Source of the DNA: an uncultured Granulosicoccaceae bacterium
Lineage (GTDB): Bacteria > Pseudomonadota > Gammaproteobacteria > Granulosicoccales > Granulosicoccaceae
Reading direction: 5' to 3'
DNA length: 64,000 nucleotides
Assembly: GCA_937998875.1 (NCBI GenBank)
Contig: CALLBO010000024.1
Span: 1 to 64,000 of the forward strand
Shown here: positions 47,057 to 56,546 of the stretch, piece by piece
How the letters are laid out: every line of letters starts with the position of its first letter
Numbering within the stretch: position 1 is the first letter of the stretch
The notes under the pieces: model-generated
What the model saw: only the letters and a program-made list of their open reading frames with translations
Databases searched by the model: none
What the model was told of the DNA's origin: nothing
Program-made: the position numbers and the translations under genes

Positions 47057-48685
47057 CTACTGGTTCAACGTATAAACGAATAAGTCCTGATCATCGTCAT
47101 TGTCGTCATCCGTCAGATTACTTGCGCTGCTATTGAATATTAACCGCTGACTATCGGAAGTAAATTTCACATTCCGGGAATATCCGTTCACTTCCTTTCG
47201 GTCTACCGGCACTGTGACGTGAATAATGTCTCTGGCGTTAAGGTCACGGAGATAGACCTGCCTTTGGGGCGTGGAATCGTTTGTTACAAACGCGACGTAT
47301 TGTCCATCCGGGCTTATATCAGGAAAAATTGTTTCAGCGTACCTGTACTGAGTAGCACCATTTGGAGCATTAGTTGTTATATCACTAATTATTGAATTAT
47401 TTTCTGTTTGCCTATCGAACAACATCACGCGCTTGGAACCAGTAATGGTAGATTCATACACAATCTTGAGTCCATTATCAGTAATGGCACCATTATTCAC
47501 GCTGGAGCTTACCCTCGTGGTGACGTCCGTATTGACCATCGCAACAGTATCGTAAACATAAACATTGGTATGCACAGATTGACGGCCGTTTACTATCATG
47601 TAGTCAATATCTTTGTGTAATACAAACCGGCCGTTGTCACTTACATCCAGTGGCGCTACCGAATTGTTACTACTGTCAGAGATGAGTGTGGTTGTTGCAT
47701 TTTCCGAATTGTGTACAAATATCCCTTCCCCGGATAACTGAACACCTGCACCTAAATCCGACGCATCACTGGCGAATGCAACAATACTCGCGTCTGAGGA
47801 CATCTTCGCTCGCGAGCTATCCCCGGTACCTGGCAAACCATCAGATGTTCTGGAGACCAGGGTATGCAATCGGGTATTACTATCATAAAGAAAAACCTGG
47901 CTACCACCATTGGTGTTCGCACCTTCAAGGTTCGTTGCGTACGAGGATAGTGCGATGAATCGGCTATTTTCACTTATCGCATCTACTGTGCTGTGGTTAT
48001 CCGCCTCTGAACCGTTATTACCTCTCGTCACCAGTTCAATATCACCAGTGTTGTGATTCAGGGTAAATACATCACTGTAGCCACTTACGTCCGCTGCATA
48101 AAAATCGCTGCGATAACTCCTGAAGGCAGTGGTCCCGTTAGTATTCGCGGTGATCACCGAGCTTGCAGTTCTATCTTCCGGTAAATCTATTCTTTGCAAC
48201 TGAGAGATCAGGCAGGTTTCAGTTCCATTCCAACCAAAACTGTCACCCAGCGGCAGGCTATCAATGCAACTGCTCGCTGGCTGACTATCTGCGGTGATTC
48301 TACAAGACGTAACACCATCCCATCCCCAGCCATCACCTACTGGTGGAGAATCAACACACACCGCCATCACATCTACAGTGCAGGACTCAACACCATTCCA
48401 ACCCCACCCGTCACCCACTGGCGGCGAGTCGATACATACAAGTTCGGCCGGTGTCACGCTGCACGCCTCCACGCCGTTCCAGCCCCAACCGTCATTAAGA
48501 GGTGGGGAGTCTATGCAGTCGACCTGGCCAGGTTGTTGTTCTGCGATACAAGACGCCACGCCGTTCCAACCCCAGCCGTCCCCATCGTAATCAATACAAT
48601 CAGAGGACTGAGCAAATGCTCGCGGAGACATGCAGGCGATTACACAGGCGACGATAAAAAATGCTTTTGTAGTTAGGTTATGCAT
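47057..48685 (-). CDS. Secreted beta-propeller with five N-terminal GWGWN repeats
   Basis: A 542-residue exported protein with a signal peptide (TTKAFFIVACVIACMSPRAFA). Residues ~28-165 hold five Cys-flanked repeats: (C)xDx-GDGWGWNGVASC, and then CIDSPP-LNDGWGWNGVEAC and similar units, the last varying to DSFGWNGTETC. The rest is a TolB/WD40-like (PD40) propeller with recurring DGQYVAFVTND-type blades. The same GWGWN unit ends the haloperoxidase at 5 kb. ATG 48685 is preferred to TTG 48700. Confidence 0.8.
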   Translation of the reverse strand: MHNLTTKAFFIVACVIACMSPRAFAQSSDCIDYDGDGWGWNGVASCIAEQQPGQVDCIDSPPLNDGWGWNGVEACSVTPAELVCIDSPPVGDGWGWNGVESCTVDVMAVCVDSPPVGDGWGWDGVTSCRITADSQPASSCIDSLPLGDSFGWNGTETCLISQLQRIDLPEDRTASSVITANTNGTTAFRSYRSDFYAADVSGYSDVFTLNHNTGDIELVTRGNNGSEADNHSTVDAISENSRFIALSSYATNLEGANTNGGSQVFLYDSNTRLHTLVSRTSDGLPGTGDSSRAKMSSDASIVAFASDASDLGAGVQLSGEGIFVHNSENATTTLISDSSNNSVAPLDVSDNGRFVLHKDIDYMIVNGRQSVHTNVYVYDTVAMVNTDVTTRVSSSVNNGAITDNGLKIVYESTITGSKRVMLFDRQTENNSIISDITTNAPNGATQYRYAETIFPDISPDGQYVAFVTNDSTPQRQVYLRDLNARDIIHVTVPVDRKEVNGYSRNVKFTSDSQRLIFNSSASNLTDDDNDDDQDLFVYTLNQ

Positions 48686-48986
48686 GAAAATCCGTATCAA
48701 TTTTACGTCATGACATATTGAAACTGATTGCGCTGCTTGTAAAGCACTGAATTGTGAAAATCCACACTTCTCTGAATGTACTTCTCAATAGGAGCACCGG
48801 ACCTCCACGCAAGACCTCACCATAGCCTCGGTTTATCGAACCTCGGGACGACTCAGCGGTATTTTTACCACTGACAGCGTATTTCGATTACCAGCGATAA
48901 AAATTCCGATCCAGCACAATTTCCTAAAACACGAAACAGGCTCGCCCGACAAGGACGTCAGATACTACATAACACGGAAAAGTACC
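48686..48986. other. 301-base divergent intergenic region
   Basis: It lies between the beta-propeller gene and the EamA gene and must carry both promoters. An eight-base palindrome GTCATGAC occurs at 48707-48714. No gene, strong hairpin or repeat was seen. Confidence 0.4.
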
Positions 48987-49910
48987 ATGCTTTCTTCAGT
49001 TCGTTTGCCATTGCTGTTTGTCATTTTGTGGAGCTCCGCATTCATCGCATTCGAGTATTGCTCAACCAAAATTGAGCCTGCAACGTTTGTTGTTGTGAGG
49101 GCCACCACCACTGTAGTGATTCTCATTCCTGTTATTCTGTTTTTAAAACTGCCATGGCCGACGCGAAGAAAGGAAATTCTGGCTGTTGTAGTTGTCGGTA
49201 TATTAATGCACGGGGGATATGGCGGTGGTTCATTCGCAGCAATTTACCACGGAATCAATGTAGGCCTATGCGCAATAATCTTAAGCTTGCAGCCTGCACT
49301 GACTGTAATTCTGTCTGCAACGTTTCTTGGAGAAAAAATTACCCTTCAGAAGATAGCAGGCATTCTGACAGGAATGATAGGAGTATCAATAATCATACTG
49401 AATGGAGATAGTGGACATACTTCAACGTTGAACCTGGGCGGTAACCCCGGATTCGAGAGCGGCTTACTTGGCATTTCTCTGTGCTTTATAAGTTTACTGG
49501 CCATAGCCATTGCAACAATTGTCCAGAAACGCTTCTGCAGTAAGGTCAGCCTGTTGCCGGGAGCATGCATACAATTTACATCCGCTGCTGCATTTATGCT
49601 GCCAATTGCGTTGACGTTAGAAACTATGGAAATAAAATGGGACATGAGCTTTTTACTGGGAATGGGGTGGTTGGTGGTCTTCATTTCACTCGGTGCAATG
49701 TTGATTTTAATGGCGCTGATTAATCGTGGGCAGGCCGGCACAGTAGCGAATCTTTTCTATCTGGTGACGCCGTTAGTTGCCATACAAGCATGGATACTTT
49801 TAGATGAGTCGTTGAATAACGAGTCACTGGCCGGAATGGCCATTTGTACCATCGGCGTCATTATTGTTAACTATGTTCCCACCATGCGGGAGACACCTGC
49901 GGCAGCCTGA
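48987..49910 (+). CDS. EamA-family transporter
   Basis: A 307-residue membrane protein with ten hydrophobic helices in two EamA repeats (FVILWSSAFIAFEYC at the start and the second from about residue 150). Export of an amino-acid- or metabolite-type substrate is usual but not readable here. No operon partner. Confidence 0.87.
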   Translation: MLSSVRLPLLFVILWSSAFIAFEYCSTKIEPATFVVVRATTTVVILIPVILFLKLPWPTRRKEILAVVVVGILMHGGYGGGSFAAIYHGINVGLCAIILSLQPALTVILSATFLGEKITLQKIAGILTGMIGVSIIILNGDSGHTSTLNLGGNPGFESGLLGISLCFISLLAIAIATIVQKRFCSKVSLLPGACIQFTSAAAFMLPIALTLETMEIKWDMSFLLGMGWLVVFISLGAMLILMALINRGQAGTVANLFYLVTPLVAIQAWILLDESLNNESLAGMAICTIGVIIVNYVPTMRETPAAA

Positions 49911-50027
49911 CTACTTCACGCTATATGGAGGCGTTGAGCAACTGGAACTCGTCTGGCGTATCCACTGGCGTTCTCTTCTGGCGCGCCGACGCATTCACCA
50001 ATAGCCCGGGAAATCGGCCCGGCAATC

Positions 50028-52679
50028 TCATAGAGCTTCAAACAAACTACTCTGTTGTTGCTGCAACCGTACTACCTTGGCATTTCCCACGTAGCTATAA
50101 CGGGCGGGATAACAGGTCATGACTACTATCTGTGTGGATTGCGCGGCACTGTTTAATATTGCACCCATGGTTTCAAGCCTTCTGGCGTCAGTATGACCGA
50201 GTGTGTCATCAAGTATTAGCGGCATGCCTTCATTCCCGGCGACTAACTGCGCTGCGGCAAGACGCAATAAAATACCTAACTGTTCTCTCGCACCACCACT
50301 TAGGTCATCAAATGGAACCGTCTTACCTTTGAGCGTGCGCGTGACTATGTTCAACGATTCACTTAGCTCAACAGAAAAATCATCACCGAACACTACCGTA
50401 CCCATCGCGACAACGCGCTCTGCCAGCGGTCGTGCATAGGTTCGCTGCGCTTCACGCTGATAGCGTATTAGCGTTTTCCATAGTTTTTCAGCAGCTCGGG
50501 CACGGCGTGTGATCTGTTGAATTTGTGCTTTATTCTGATCGCGCTCTGCCAGCACTGACTGATGTTTCTCATGCAAGCCTTCTGCCTGCATTTGATCCAG
50601 TCTTGCTTTAATATCCGCCTGTCGTAACTCAAGGTTGTGCAAATCCCCCTGAGCCCGCTGTAAAGACAGCCTCGCATTGTCTACCAGTAGATCAGTACCA
50701 CCAGAATTTAACTTATCCAGTTCGGACTGTACTGTGCCCAATGCATTCTGGGCAGTTTTCAGTTCTTTTGAGGCTTCGATTTTTTGCGACTGCAGTGCAA
50801 CAGTTGATAATTCTTTTTCTTTCGCCTCAATTTTTTCAGTGACACTAACGAGTGATTGCTGATCTAGGGCGATACCTTGAATACTGACATCAAGCCTTGT
50901 TTTAGCATCCGCGCTATGTTGCTGCGACTGATCGCGCAGATCGCGCGCCACCTGAATTGAATGATCAAGCTCCTCCAGCTGCTGCCAGCGCGCCTGGCGC
51001 AACACCTCCAAGTTAGCGGCTTCATCGGATACTTCAGCCTTAGCGCTGAGCATCGCCACTGATTGGCGCATGCCTTCAATAGTATTTGCCAGTATCGATA
51101 CACTGACATCCCCCGAAATCGCCTTCAGGTTTTTTCTCATCTCACGCTGTCGGGCAATAGTCTCTGCTCTTTTACGGTGTGCAGCTCTGGCCTCTAGTGG
51201 CGACTTAACACCACAATCAATCAACAGTTCTTCAAGTGCTTTTTTTGTTTTCTGATACTCAATTGTCAGTTCAAAATTGTCTGCTGCGGGAGTAATTTCA
51301 ATCCGTAGAGAATCATCCAGCTGCAACGTTGATCTGCTGGATGTATCTGCTGTTAGATCTTCACCCGTCTTATAAAGCTGCTGCCTACCATTGTTAGTAA
51401 CCCGGGTGTCTTTTAAAAACTGCAAGCGTATCCCGGCGCTGCTACCACCGATTTTTATCTCGAAATCACGTCGTTGCTGCTCAAGCTTTTCAATTCTATT
51501 GATAACGACGTCATCGATTCGATACGTTGCAAACTCTGACTCCAGGTCGTCGAGCTCTTTTTGAGCCGACACCAGCTGTAGATGTTGTTGCTCAAGCTTG
51601 TGTAGTTGCAGTTTCTGATTGCGCAACTCGATAGAGACATCTACCGAACGCACCAGTTGCTCCAGAGATTGCCTTTGTTTCAACAGTGAGTCACGTTTTT
51701 TAGTCGCCAGCTCAAGCGATTCAACGGCTTTGAGATAGCCTTGTTCCAGCTCTGCTTTCTGTTTGCCTGTAGTAACAATTGCTGACTGCAATCTTTCAGA
51801 CTCGTTGACCAGCATTATTCTTTCGGACAACTGACGATCAATTTCTCTACACTGTAGTTCGCTTGACCTGACCGCTTCCTGCAACGCTTTGCACTGTTGC
51901 TGAAATGATGCGAGTTCCGCTTTTTGTTTTTCAAGGTTAGCCACATTTAGCTGCATCGCTGGCAGGCGTTCGCTTATGCCTCCGAGCTCGTTGGCAATCT
52001 TGGCACTTTCATCAACGTATCGTTCAAGCTCAGCCAGTGATCCGCCCAGATTTGCATCAGATCGCTCAAGATCTTGCTGTCGCGTTCGCAGCGCTGCGAG
52101 CTCACCGGTTTCCTTGCCGGCCTTCTCTGTGAAGTATTTAAGGTACTCTTTTTGCGCTTTCGCCAGCAGTACTGACTCACCATCACCCGCACCTCTACCT
52201 CCGGCAGCATTATCGAGTGCCTGTGCAAGGCTGTCGCTATTTTTAAAACTAACCTGGCTGAATTCACTACCCTGCTCAAGCTGAATTGCCTGCCAGAGCG
52301 AATAGTCGATCGAATTATCAAGTATCTGCAATACCCGGTCATGCGCTTCTGTGCCAACCAGTTGCAATGACTGTGGTTTATGGATAAGAAGTGTGGTTGC
52401 AGATTTTTTATTGAATGTCTTGCTGTAGGTTAAGTGGTACTCACCGACGGTAAGCTCAACCTCAACCATACTACCCGTATCAATGCCTTTCGGCGTAACA
52501 CGCTTGAGTTCCTGCTTTTTTGTAGAATCCCTTTCCCGAAACAACAAATTCAGTGCTTCTATAAAAGATGACTTACCGGCCTCATTATCACCTTCAACAA
52601 TCGTGATACCAGCATCAAGCCGAATCTCAGCGGCCTCCACACCACGCCAGTTTTCAAGCTTGATGCGCAGCAGCTGCAT
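50028..52679 (-). CDS. SbcC/Rad50-like ATPase without a zinc hook
   Basis: An 883-residue P-loop protein. Walker A is GDNEAGKSS (residues 30-38), the ABC signature is in FDDLSGGAREQLGILLRLA and Walker B follows as PLILDD; between are long coiled coils from about 190 to 740. The CxxC zinc hook at the coil apex that defines SbcC/Rad50 was not found, which fits the hook-less YhaN-like branch. Its start shares a base with the SbcD-like stop (TGATG), so the two are coupled and likely form a nuclease complex that acts on DNA ends. Confidence 0.82.
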   Translation of the reverse strand: MQLLRIKLENWRGVEAAEIRLDAGITIVEGDNEAGKSSFIEALNLLFRERDSTKKQELKRVTPKGIDTGSMVEVELTVGEYHLTYSKTFNKKSATTLLIHKPQSLQLVGTEAHDRVLQILDNSIDYSLWQAIQLEQGSEFSQVSFKNSDSLAQALDNAAGGRGAGDGESVLLAKAQKEYLKYFTEKAGKETGELAALRTRQQDLERSDANLGGSLAELERYVDESAKIANELGGISERLPAMQLNVANLEKQKAELASFQQQCKALQEAVRSSELQCREIDRQLSERIMLVNESERLQSAIVTTGKQKAELEQGYLKAVESLELATKKRDSLLKQRQSLEQLVRSVDVSIELRNQKLQLHKLEQQHLQLVSAQKELDDLESEFATYRIDDVVINRIEKLEQQRRDFEIKIGGSSAGIRLQFLKDTRVTNNGRQQLYKTGEDLTADTSSRSTLQLDDSLRIEITPAADNFELTIEYQKTKKALEELLIDCGVKSPLEARAAHRKRAETIARQREMRKNLKAISGDVSVSILANTIEGMRQSVAMLSAKAEVSDEAANLEVLRQARWQQLEELDHSIQVARDLRDQSQQHSADAKTRLDVSIQGIALDQQSLVSVTEKIEAKEKELSTVALQSQKIEASKELKTAQNALGTVQSELDKLNSGGTDLLVDNARLSLQRAQGDLHNLELRQADIKARLDQMQAEGLHEKHQSVLAERDQNKAQIQQITRRARAAEKLWKTLIRYQREAQRTYARPLAERVVAMGTVVFGDDFSVELSESLNIVTRTLKGKTVPFDDLSGGAREQLGILLRLAAAQLVAGNEGMPLILDDTLGHTDARRLETMGAILNSAAQSTQIVVMTCYPARYSYVGNAKVVRLQQQQSSLFEAL

Positions 52680-53842
52680 CAGAGGCCCCTGTCGGCCAGA
52701 CGATACATAAGTGCTAATGCATCACGCGCAACCTGCGCTTCCTCACTTATCGGAGCATCACCACCAGACTGCTTTGCCTGTTCAGCAAGTTCATCCCAAC
52801 AGTCGCGAGCATAGCCGCTTAGCGACATTTCTTCATATTCCAGTTGATCAGGCACTACAGATAAATCGGTACGCAACTCATCGATTCGCAGGCTGGCAAA
52901 GAGGTCGCGGTGTTGTTCTACCAGCAGATCAAGATCAGCACTTATCGAGAGTGACACTGATCCAGACAAAGAAAGTAGTACAGAGGTACGTTCTTTGTTT
53001 TCTATTTTTTCAAGTTGTTCCTGCAGGCCAAGCAGATCTTCCTTCGTGTCTATTGATTTCTGCACGCGTGAAAATCGCCATTGACCGGTCTCAATTTCTT
53101 CAACACGCGGCCGCGGATCGATACCAACGGACGCATCTACCAGTAATACTTTGTTTGGTGCAGTCTCGGTAAAGTCTGTGGCAACCGGTGTGCCGCTGTA
53201 CCAGATTCTGCCGCTTGCATGGCAGTCTGTCACAGAGTGCCGGTCACCCAATGCCAGGTAGTGAAGTTTTTGTTCCGCTAAAGCCGCAGTGATTTTTTCT
53301 TGTGACAGGCATGCAGGGTGACTGGTATCAGGCATCAATGAGTCAAGTTGACCGTGCGCAAGCACTATCCTGGTCACACCGGCTGCAACCGGCTCAAGTG
53401 AGTCAACTAACTGCCCACAGAGATCGATTGTGGGTTGCTTGTTGAACCACGGTGCACCAACTATTTCTATGGACGGCAACTTGTCTGAACGATAGATTGC
53501 ATGATCACGGACTACCATAATATGATCCGGCAGTGCTTTAAATGCCTCAGTGTCATAGACGCTTGCAGCATTCAGTGGATCATGGTTGCCCGGCAAAATA
53601 AACATTGGGTAGGCAAAGCGGCTTAACTTCTCTGCGGCTCTGACTACGGTTTGCGGTGCCACATGGTTGGAATCAAATACATCACCGCAGACAACGACAA
53701 ACCCGGCACCATGCTTTTCACACAGGTCGGCCAGGCCGGGAATCAGATCAATCCGATCCTGCGTGAATCGCGCCTGCGCCTCACCCTTCAGGAAATACCG
53801 GGTCATGCCCAGGTGCCAGTCTGATGTGTGAATAAACTTCAG
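52679..53842 (-). CDS. SbcD/Mre11-like nuclease with apparent CTG start
   Basis: A 387-residue metallophosphoesterase related to SbcD, Mre11 and YhaO. The metal motifs appear as HTSDWHLG, GDVFDSN, LPGNHDPL, LAHGQLDS and ALGDRH. The first motif is only encoded if translation begins at CTG 53842, since the first ATG (53806) falls right after it and a TGA lies seven codons above the CTG. With CTG, the N-terminus is KFIHTSDWHLG, normal for the family. Loss of the motif would remove metal ligands. It pairs with the downstream ATPase gene. Confidence 0.8.
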   Translation of the reverse strand: MKFIHTSDWHLGMTRYFLKGEAQARFTQDRIDLIPGLADLCEKHGAGFVVVCGDVFDSNHVAPQTVVRAAEKLSRFAYPMFILPGNHDPLNAASVYDTEAFKALPDHIMVVRDHAIYRSDKLPSIEIVGAPWFNKQPTIDLCGQLVDSLEPVAAGVTRIVLAHGQLDSLMPDTSHPACLSQEKITAALAEQKLHYLALGDRHSVTDCHASGRIWYSGTPVATDFTETAPNKVLLVDASVGIDPRPRVEEIETGQWRFSRVQKSIDTKEDLLGLQEQLEKIENKERTSVLLSLSGSVSLSISADLDLLVEQHRDLFASLRIDELRTDLSVVPDQLEYEEMSLSGYARDCWDELAEQAKQSGGDAPISEEAQVARDALALMYRLADRGL

Positions 53843-53957
53843 GAGTGTCTCTTCGCCTTTTCAGTACCTCTTATTATCCCCTATTAGCGGGCATTTGTGC
53901 AGCTGGCATTTGCACCAGGATATCCATTTGACGCACCAGCGTTTTAAGCGGTCAAAA

Positions 53958-53989
53958 AAAAGGGCAACCGTTTAACCGGTTACCCTTTT
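53958..53989 (-). terminator. Terminator after the class I aldolase gene
   Basis: Stem of GGGCAACCG with CGGTTACCC (one mismatch), extended by AAAA/TTTT pairs, around a six-base loop. On the minus strand it ends in eight T residues. It separates the aldolase transcript from the SbcD-like gene. Confidence 0.8.
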
Positions 53990-54022
53990 CCTGATCCGCA
54001 AACGCTCTTTCCCGGGCTCTGC

Positions 54023-54913
54023 CTAGGTAGCAGATGCCCGATAGATCGACTCAATGCCTTCATCCAGATGCGAGTTGAACTCCTCATCTGACATCTGATC
54101 TGTCAAGCCTTCGACCAGTGCACGGGAGAAGCTCGCCACCATCATTGGATTCTCTGCCAATCTGCGATTTGCCTCCTGACGCGAGTAACCGCCGGAAAGT
54201 GCAACCACTTTGACCATATTTTTATGATCAATACACTCTTTGTAGTGCCTGGCTGTTTCCGGCAACGTCAGCTTGAACATCACCAGCTCGTCGTTTAATG
54301 CATCAAGCCCTGCCATCAGGTGCTTTTTAAGCATGTCTTCAGCCTGCTGCTTCTCAGGGCAGTTGATGTCAACTTCAGGCTCAAGAATCGGTACCAAACC
54401 TTTGGCGACAATCTGCATGCCGACAGCAAACTGCTGATCAACGATCTGCTTGATACCGGCATCGTCCGCCTGCTTGATTACAGAGCGCATTTTGGTGCCG
54501 AACACACCTTTACTTTTGGCCCGATCAAGCAATGCATCCAGATCTGGCATTGGCTTCATCAACTGCACACCATTGGCTTCATCTTCGAGGCCTTTGTCTA
54601 CCTTGAGAAAAGGCACAACATTCTTTTCAGACCACAGAAACTCGGCTGATCCTACGCCACCGACTTCTTTATCCATGGTACCTTCAAACAGAATTGCGCC
54701 GATAATACGCTTGCCATTAAACGCATCAGCGGTAACGATACGAGTTCGCATCTGATGCACCAGATCAAACATCTCATCATCATTGCCCCACCTGTCTTCA
54801 GTCACTCCATACTGACCAAGTGCCTTTGGCGTACTGCCACCGCTTTGATCCAGCGCCGCAATAAACCCCGACTCCTTGCGAACTTTTTCCAGTTGTTGAT
54901 CGAAGTTGCTCAT
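54023..54913 (-). CDS. fda: Fructose-bisphosphate aldolase, class I
   Basis: A 296-residue class I aldolase of the Staphylococcus Fda type, the same length as that enzyme. GFIAALDQSGGSTPKALGQYGV is the opening signature and LVPILEPEVDIN and MFKLTLPE (with the Schiff-base Lys) are kept. It cleaves fructose 1,6-bisphosphate without a metal. It is downstream of pyk in the central-carbon run tkt-gap-pgk-pyk-fda and has a strong terminator behind it. Confidence 0.9.
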   Translation of the reverse strand: MSNFDQQLEKVRKESGFIAALDQSGGSTPKALGQYGVTEDRWGNDDEMFDLVHQMRTRIVTADAFNGKRIIGAILFEGTMDKEVGGVGSAEFLWSEKNVVPFLKVDKGLEDEANGVQLMKPMPDLDALLDRAKSKGVFGTKMRSVIKQADDAGIKQIVDQQFAVGMQIVAKGLVPILEPEVDINCPEKQQAEDMLKKHLMAGLDALNDELVMFKLTLPETARHYKECIDHKNMVKVVALSGGYSRQEANRRLAENPMMVASFSRALVEGLTDQMSDEEFNSHLDEGIESIYRASAT

Positions 54914-55057
54914 AGTTTCTCTCCTGCACGAAAAGCTTACTGATTAATTACCCGAGACCCGCCAGGTGCGGCTGATTTCGATTCTTTAGTTCTATACAAA
55001 TTAACGGCCACCGGTGCTGATTTGTGAGTCTGGCACCCACTTCATGGATAATCCGGG

Positions 55058-56497
55058 CTAGTCATCACCAGTCCAGTCCCCGACACGGACGATTTTCATT
55101 GAGTTAGTACCACTGGCAACTCCGAACATATCACCCTTGGTAATGATAACCAGGTCACCATCTTCAACCTTGCCACGCTCTACGAGCTTTTCGACTACTG
55201 TCTGGTTTGCCTCGTAGGATGAGGTCAACTGACGATCAATGCGGATCGGATAAACACCCCGGTAGAGCGTCACTCTGGTGCGGGTACTCTCGTTAAGTGT
55301 CACCGCATAAATAGGGATACCGGAACTGATCCGTGACATCCAGAGTGCGGTTGAGCCGGTTTCAGTTAAAGCGCCAATTGCAGTAACATCTAAATGATTT
55401 GCCGCATACATTGCAGACATCGCGATCGACTCATCGATGCGATCAAAAGTTAGATGCAGTCGATGCTGAGACTCCATGGCCTTGCGTTGCTTCTCGGCAT
55501 GTTCACAAATGCGGCTCATAGAAGCTACTGCTTTGGCCGGAAATTCACCCACTGCAGATTCAGCTGACAACATCACGGCATCCGTTCCATCAAGAACAGC
55601 GTTGGCAACATCAAATACTTCCGCACGAGTCGGAATCGGGCTACTCACCATTGATTCCATCATCTGCGTTGCCGTAATCACCACCTTGTTGGCAGTACGC
55701 GCTTTGTTGATCAGATCCTTCTGTACTGCCGGAAGTTCAGGGTCACCAATCTCGACACCCAGATCCCCGCGAGCCACCATGATTACATCAGTTGCTTCGA
55801 GTATTTCATCGATGGCTTCGACTGCTTCTGCCCGCTCAATCTTGGCGACAATACCAGCATTACTTCCCGCTTCATTCAGTAACTCGCGGGCATAGTTTAT
55901 ATCCGCGGCATCACGCGGGAAAGAAACCCCGAGGTAATCAATCTTAAGCTCTGCAGCAAGCTTGAGATCCTCAATATCTTTCTCAGTAATTGCAGGGGCC
56001 GATAAGCCACCGCCACGCAAATTAATACCCTTACGATTTGACAGCTTGCCACCGACGATGACGCTGGTGTGAATTTTACTGCCGTCTATTGCAACGACTT
56101 CCAAAACGATACGACCGTCATCCAGTACCAGCACGCTGCCAACACTGACGTCGTTTGGCAGATTTTCATAAGTACAACCAACCACCTGCTGGTTACCAGC
56201 CTTGTCATCGTGACTCACATCAAGCGTGAATGTGGCACCTTCGGCAAGTTGTATCGAACCGTCAGTAAATTCCGAGACACGAATCTTCGGCCCTTGAAGA
56301 TCACCGAGAATACCGATTATGCATCCTTCTGCATCGGCAATTTTACGAATCATCGCCACACGATCTCTGTGGTCATCCGCTGTCCCGTGAGAGAAATTGA
56401 CTCTCACAACATTCACACCAGCGTTGATAACCTCACGTAACGTATCTTCGGTATCGGTGGCGGGGCCAAGCGTTGCAACTATTTTGGTTCTGCGCAT
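55058..56497 (-). CDS. pyk: Pyruvate kinase
   Basis: A 479-residue glycolytic kinase. RRTKIVATLGPATDTEDTL opens it, VNVVRVNFSHG carries active-site residues, and KIERAEAVEAIDEIL plus MVARGDLGVEIG are the Mg and K sites. It converts phosphoenolpyruvate and ADP to pyruvate and ATP. ATG 56497 with AAAGGA upstream is preferred; the open frame continues to 56557 but would overlap pgk by 11 bases and adds unconserved residues. Confidence 0.92.
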   Translation of the reverse strand: MRRTKIVATLGPATDTEDTLREVINAGVNVVRVNFSHGTADDHRDRVAMIRKIADAEGCIIGILGDLQGPKIRVSEFTDGSIQLAEGATFTLDVSHDDKAGNQQVVGCTYENLPNDVSVGSVLVLDDGRIVLEVVAIDGSKIHTSVIVGGKLSNRKGINLRGGGLSAPAITEKDIEDLKLAAELKIDYLGVSFPRDAADINYARELLNEAGSNAGIVAKIERAEAVEAIDEILEATDVIMVARGDLGVEIGDPELPAVQKDLINKARTANKVVITATQMMESMVSSPIPTRAEVFDVANAVLDGTDAVMLSAESAVGEFPAKAVASMSRICEHAEKQRKAMESQHRLHLTFDRIDESIAMSAMYAANHLDVTAIGALTETGSTALWMSRISSGIPIYAVTLNESTRTRVTLYRGVYPIRIDRQLTSSYEANQTVVEKLVERGKVEDGDLVIITKGDMFGVASGTNSMKIVRVGDWTGDD

Positions 56498-56546
56498 TTT
56501 TTCCTTTAAGGGGTTACGGGTTTCCCCGATGAAGAGTTGAGGTGAA

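Noticed and set aside
50028-53842. The SbcC/SbcD-like pair as an antiphage system
   Set aside because: Nothing around it (no integrase, no methylase, no toxin) suggests a defence island; a DNA-repair role is simpler.
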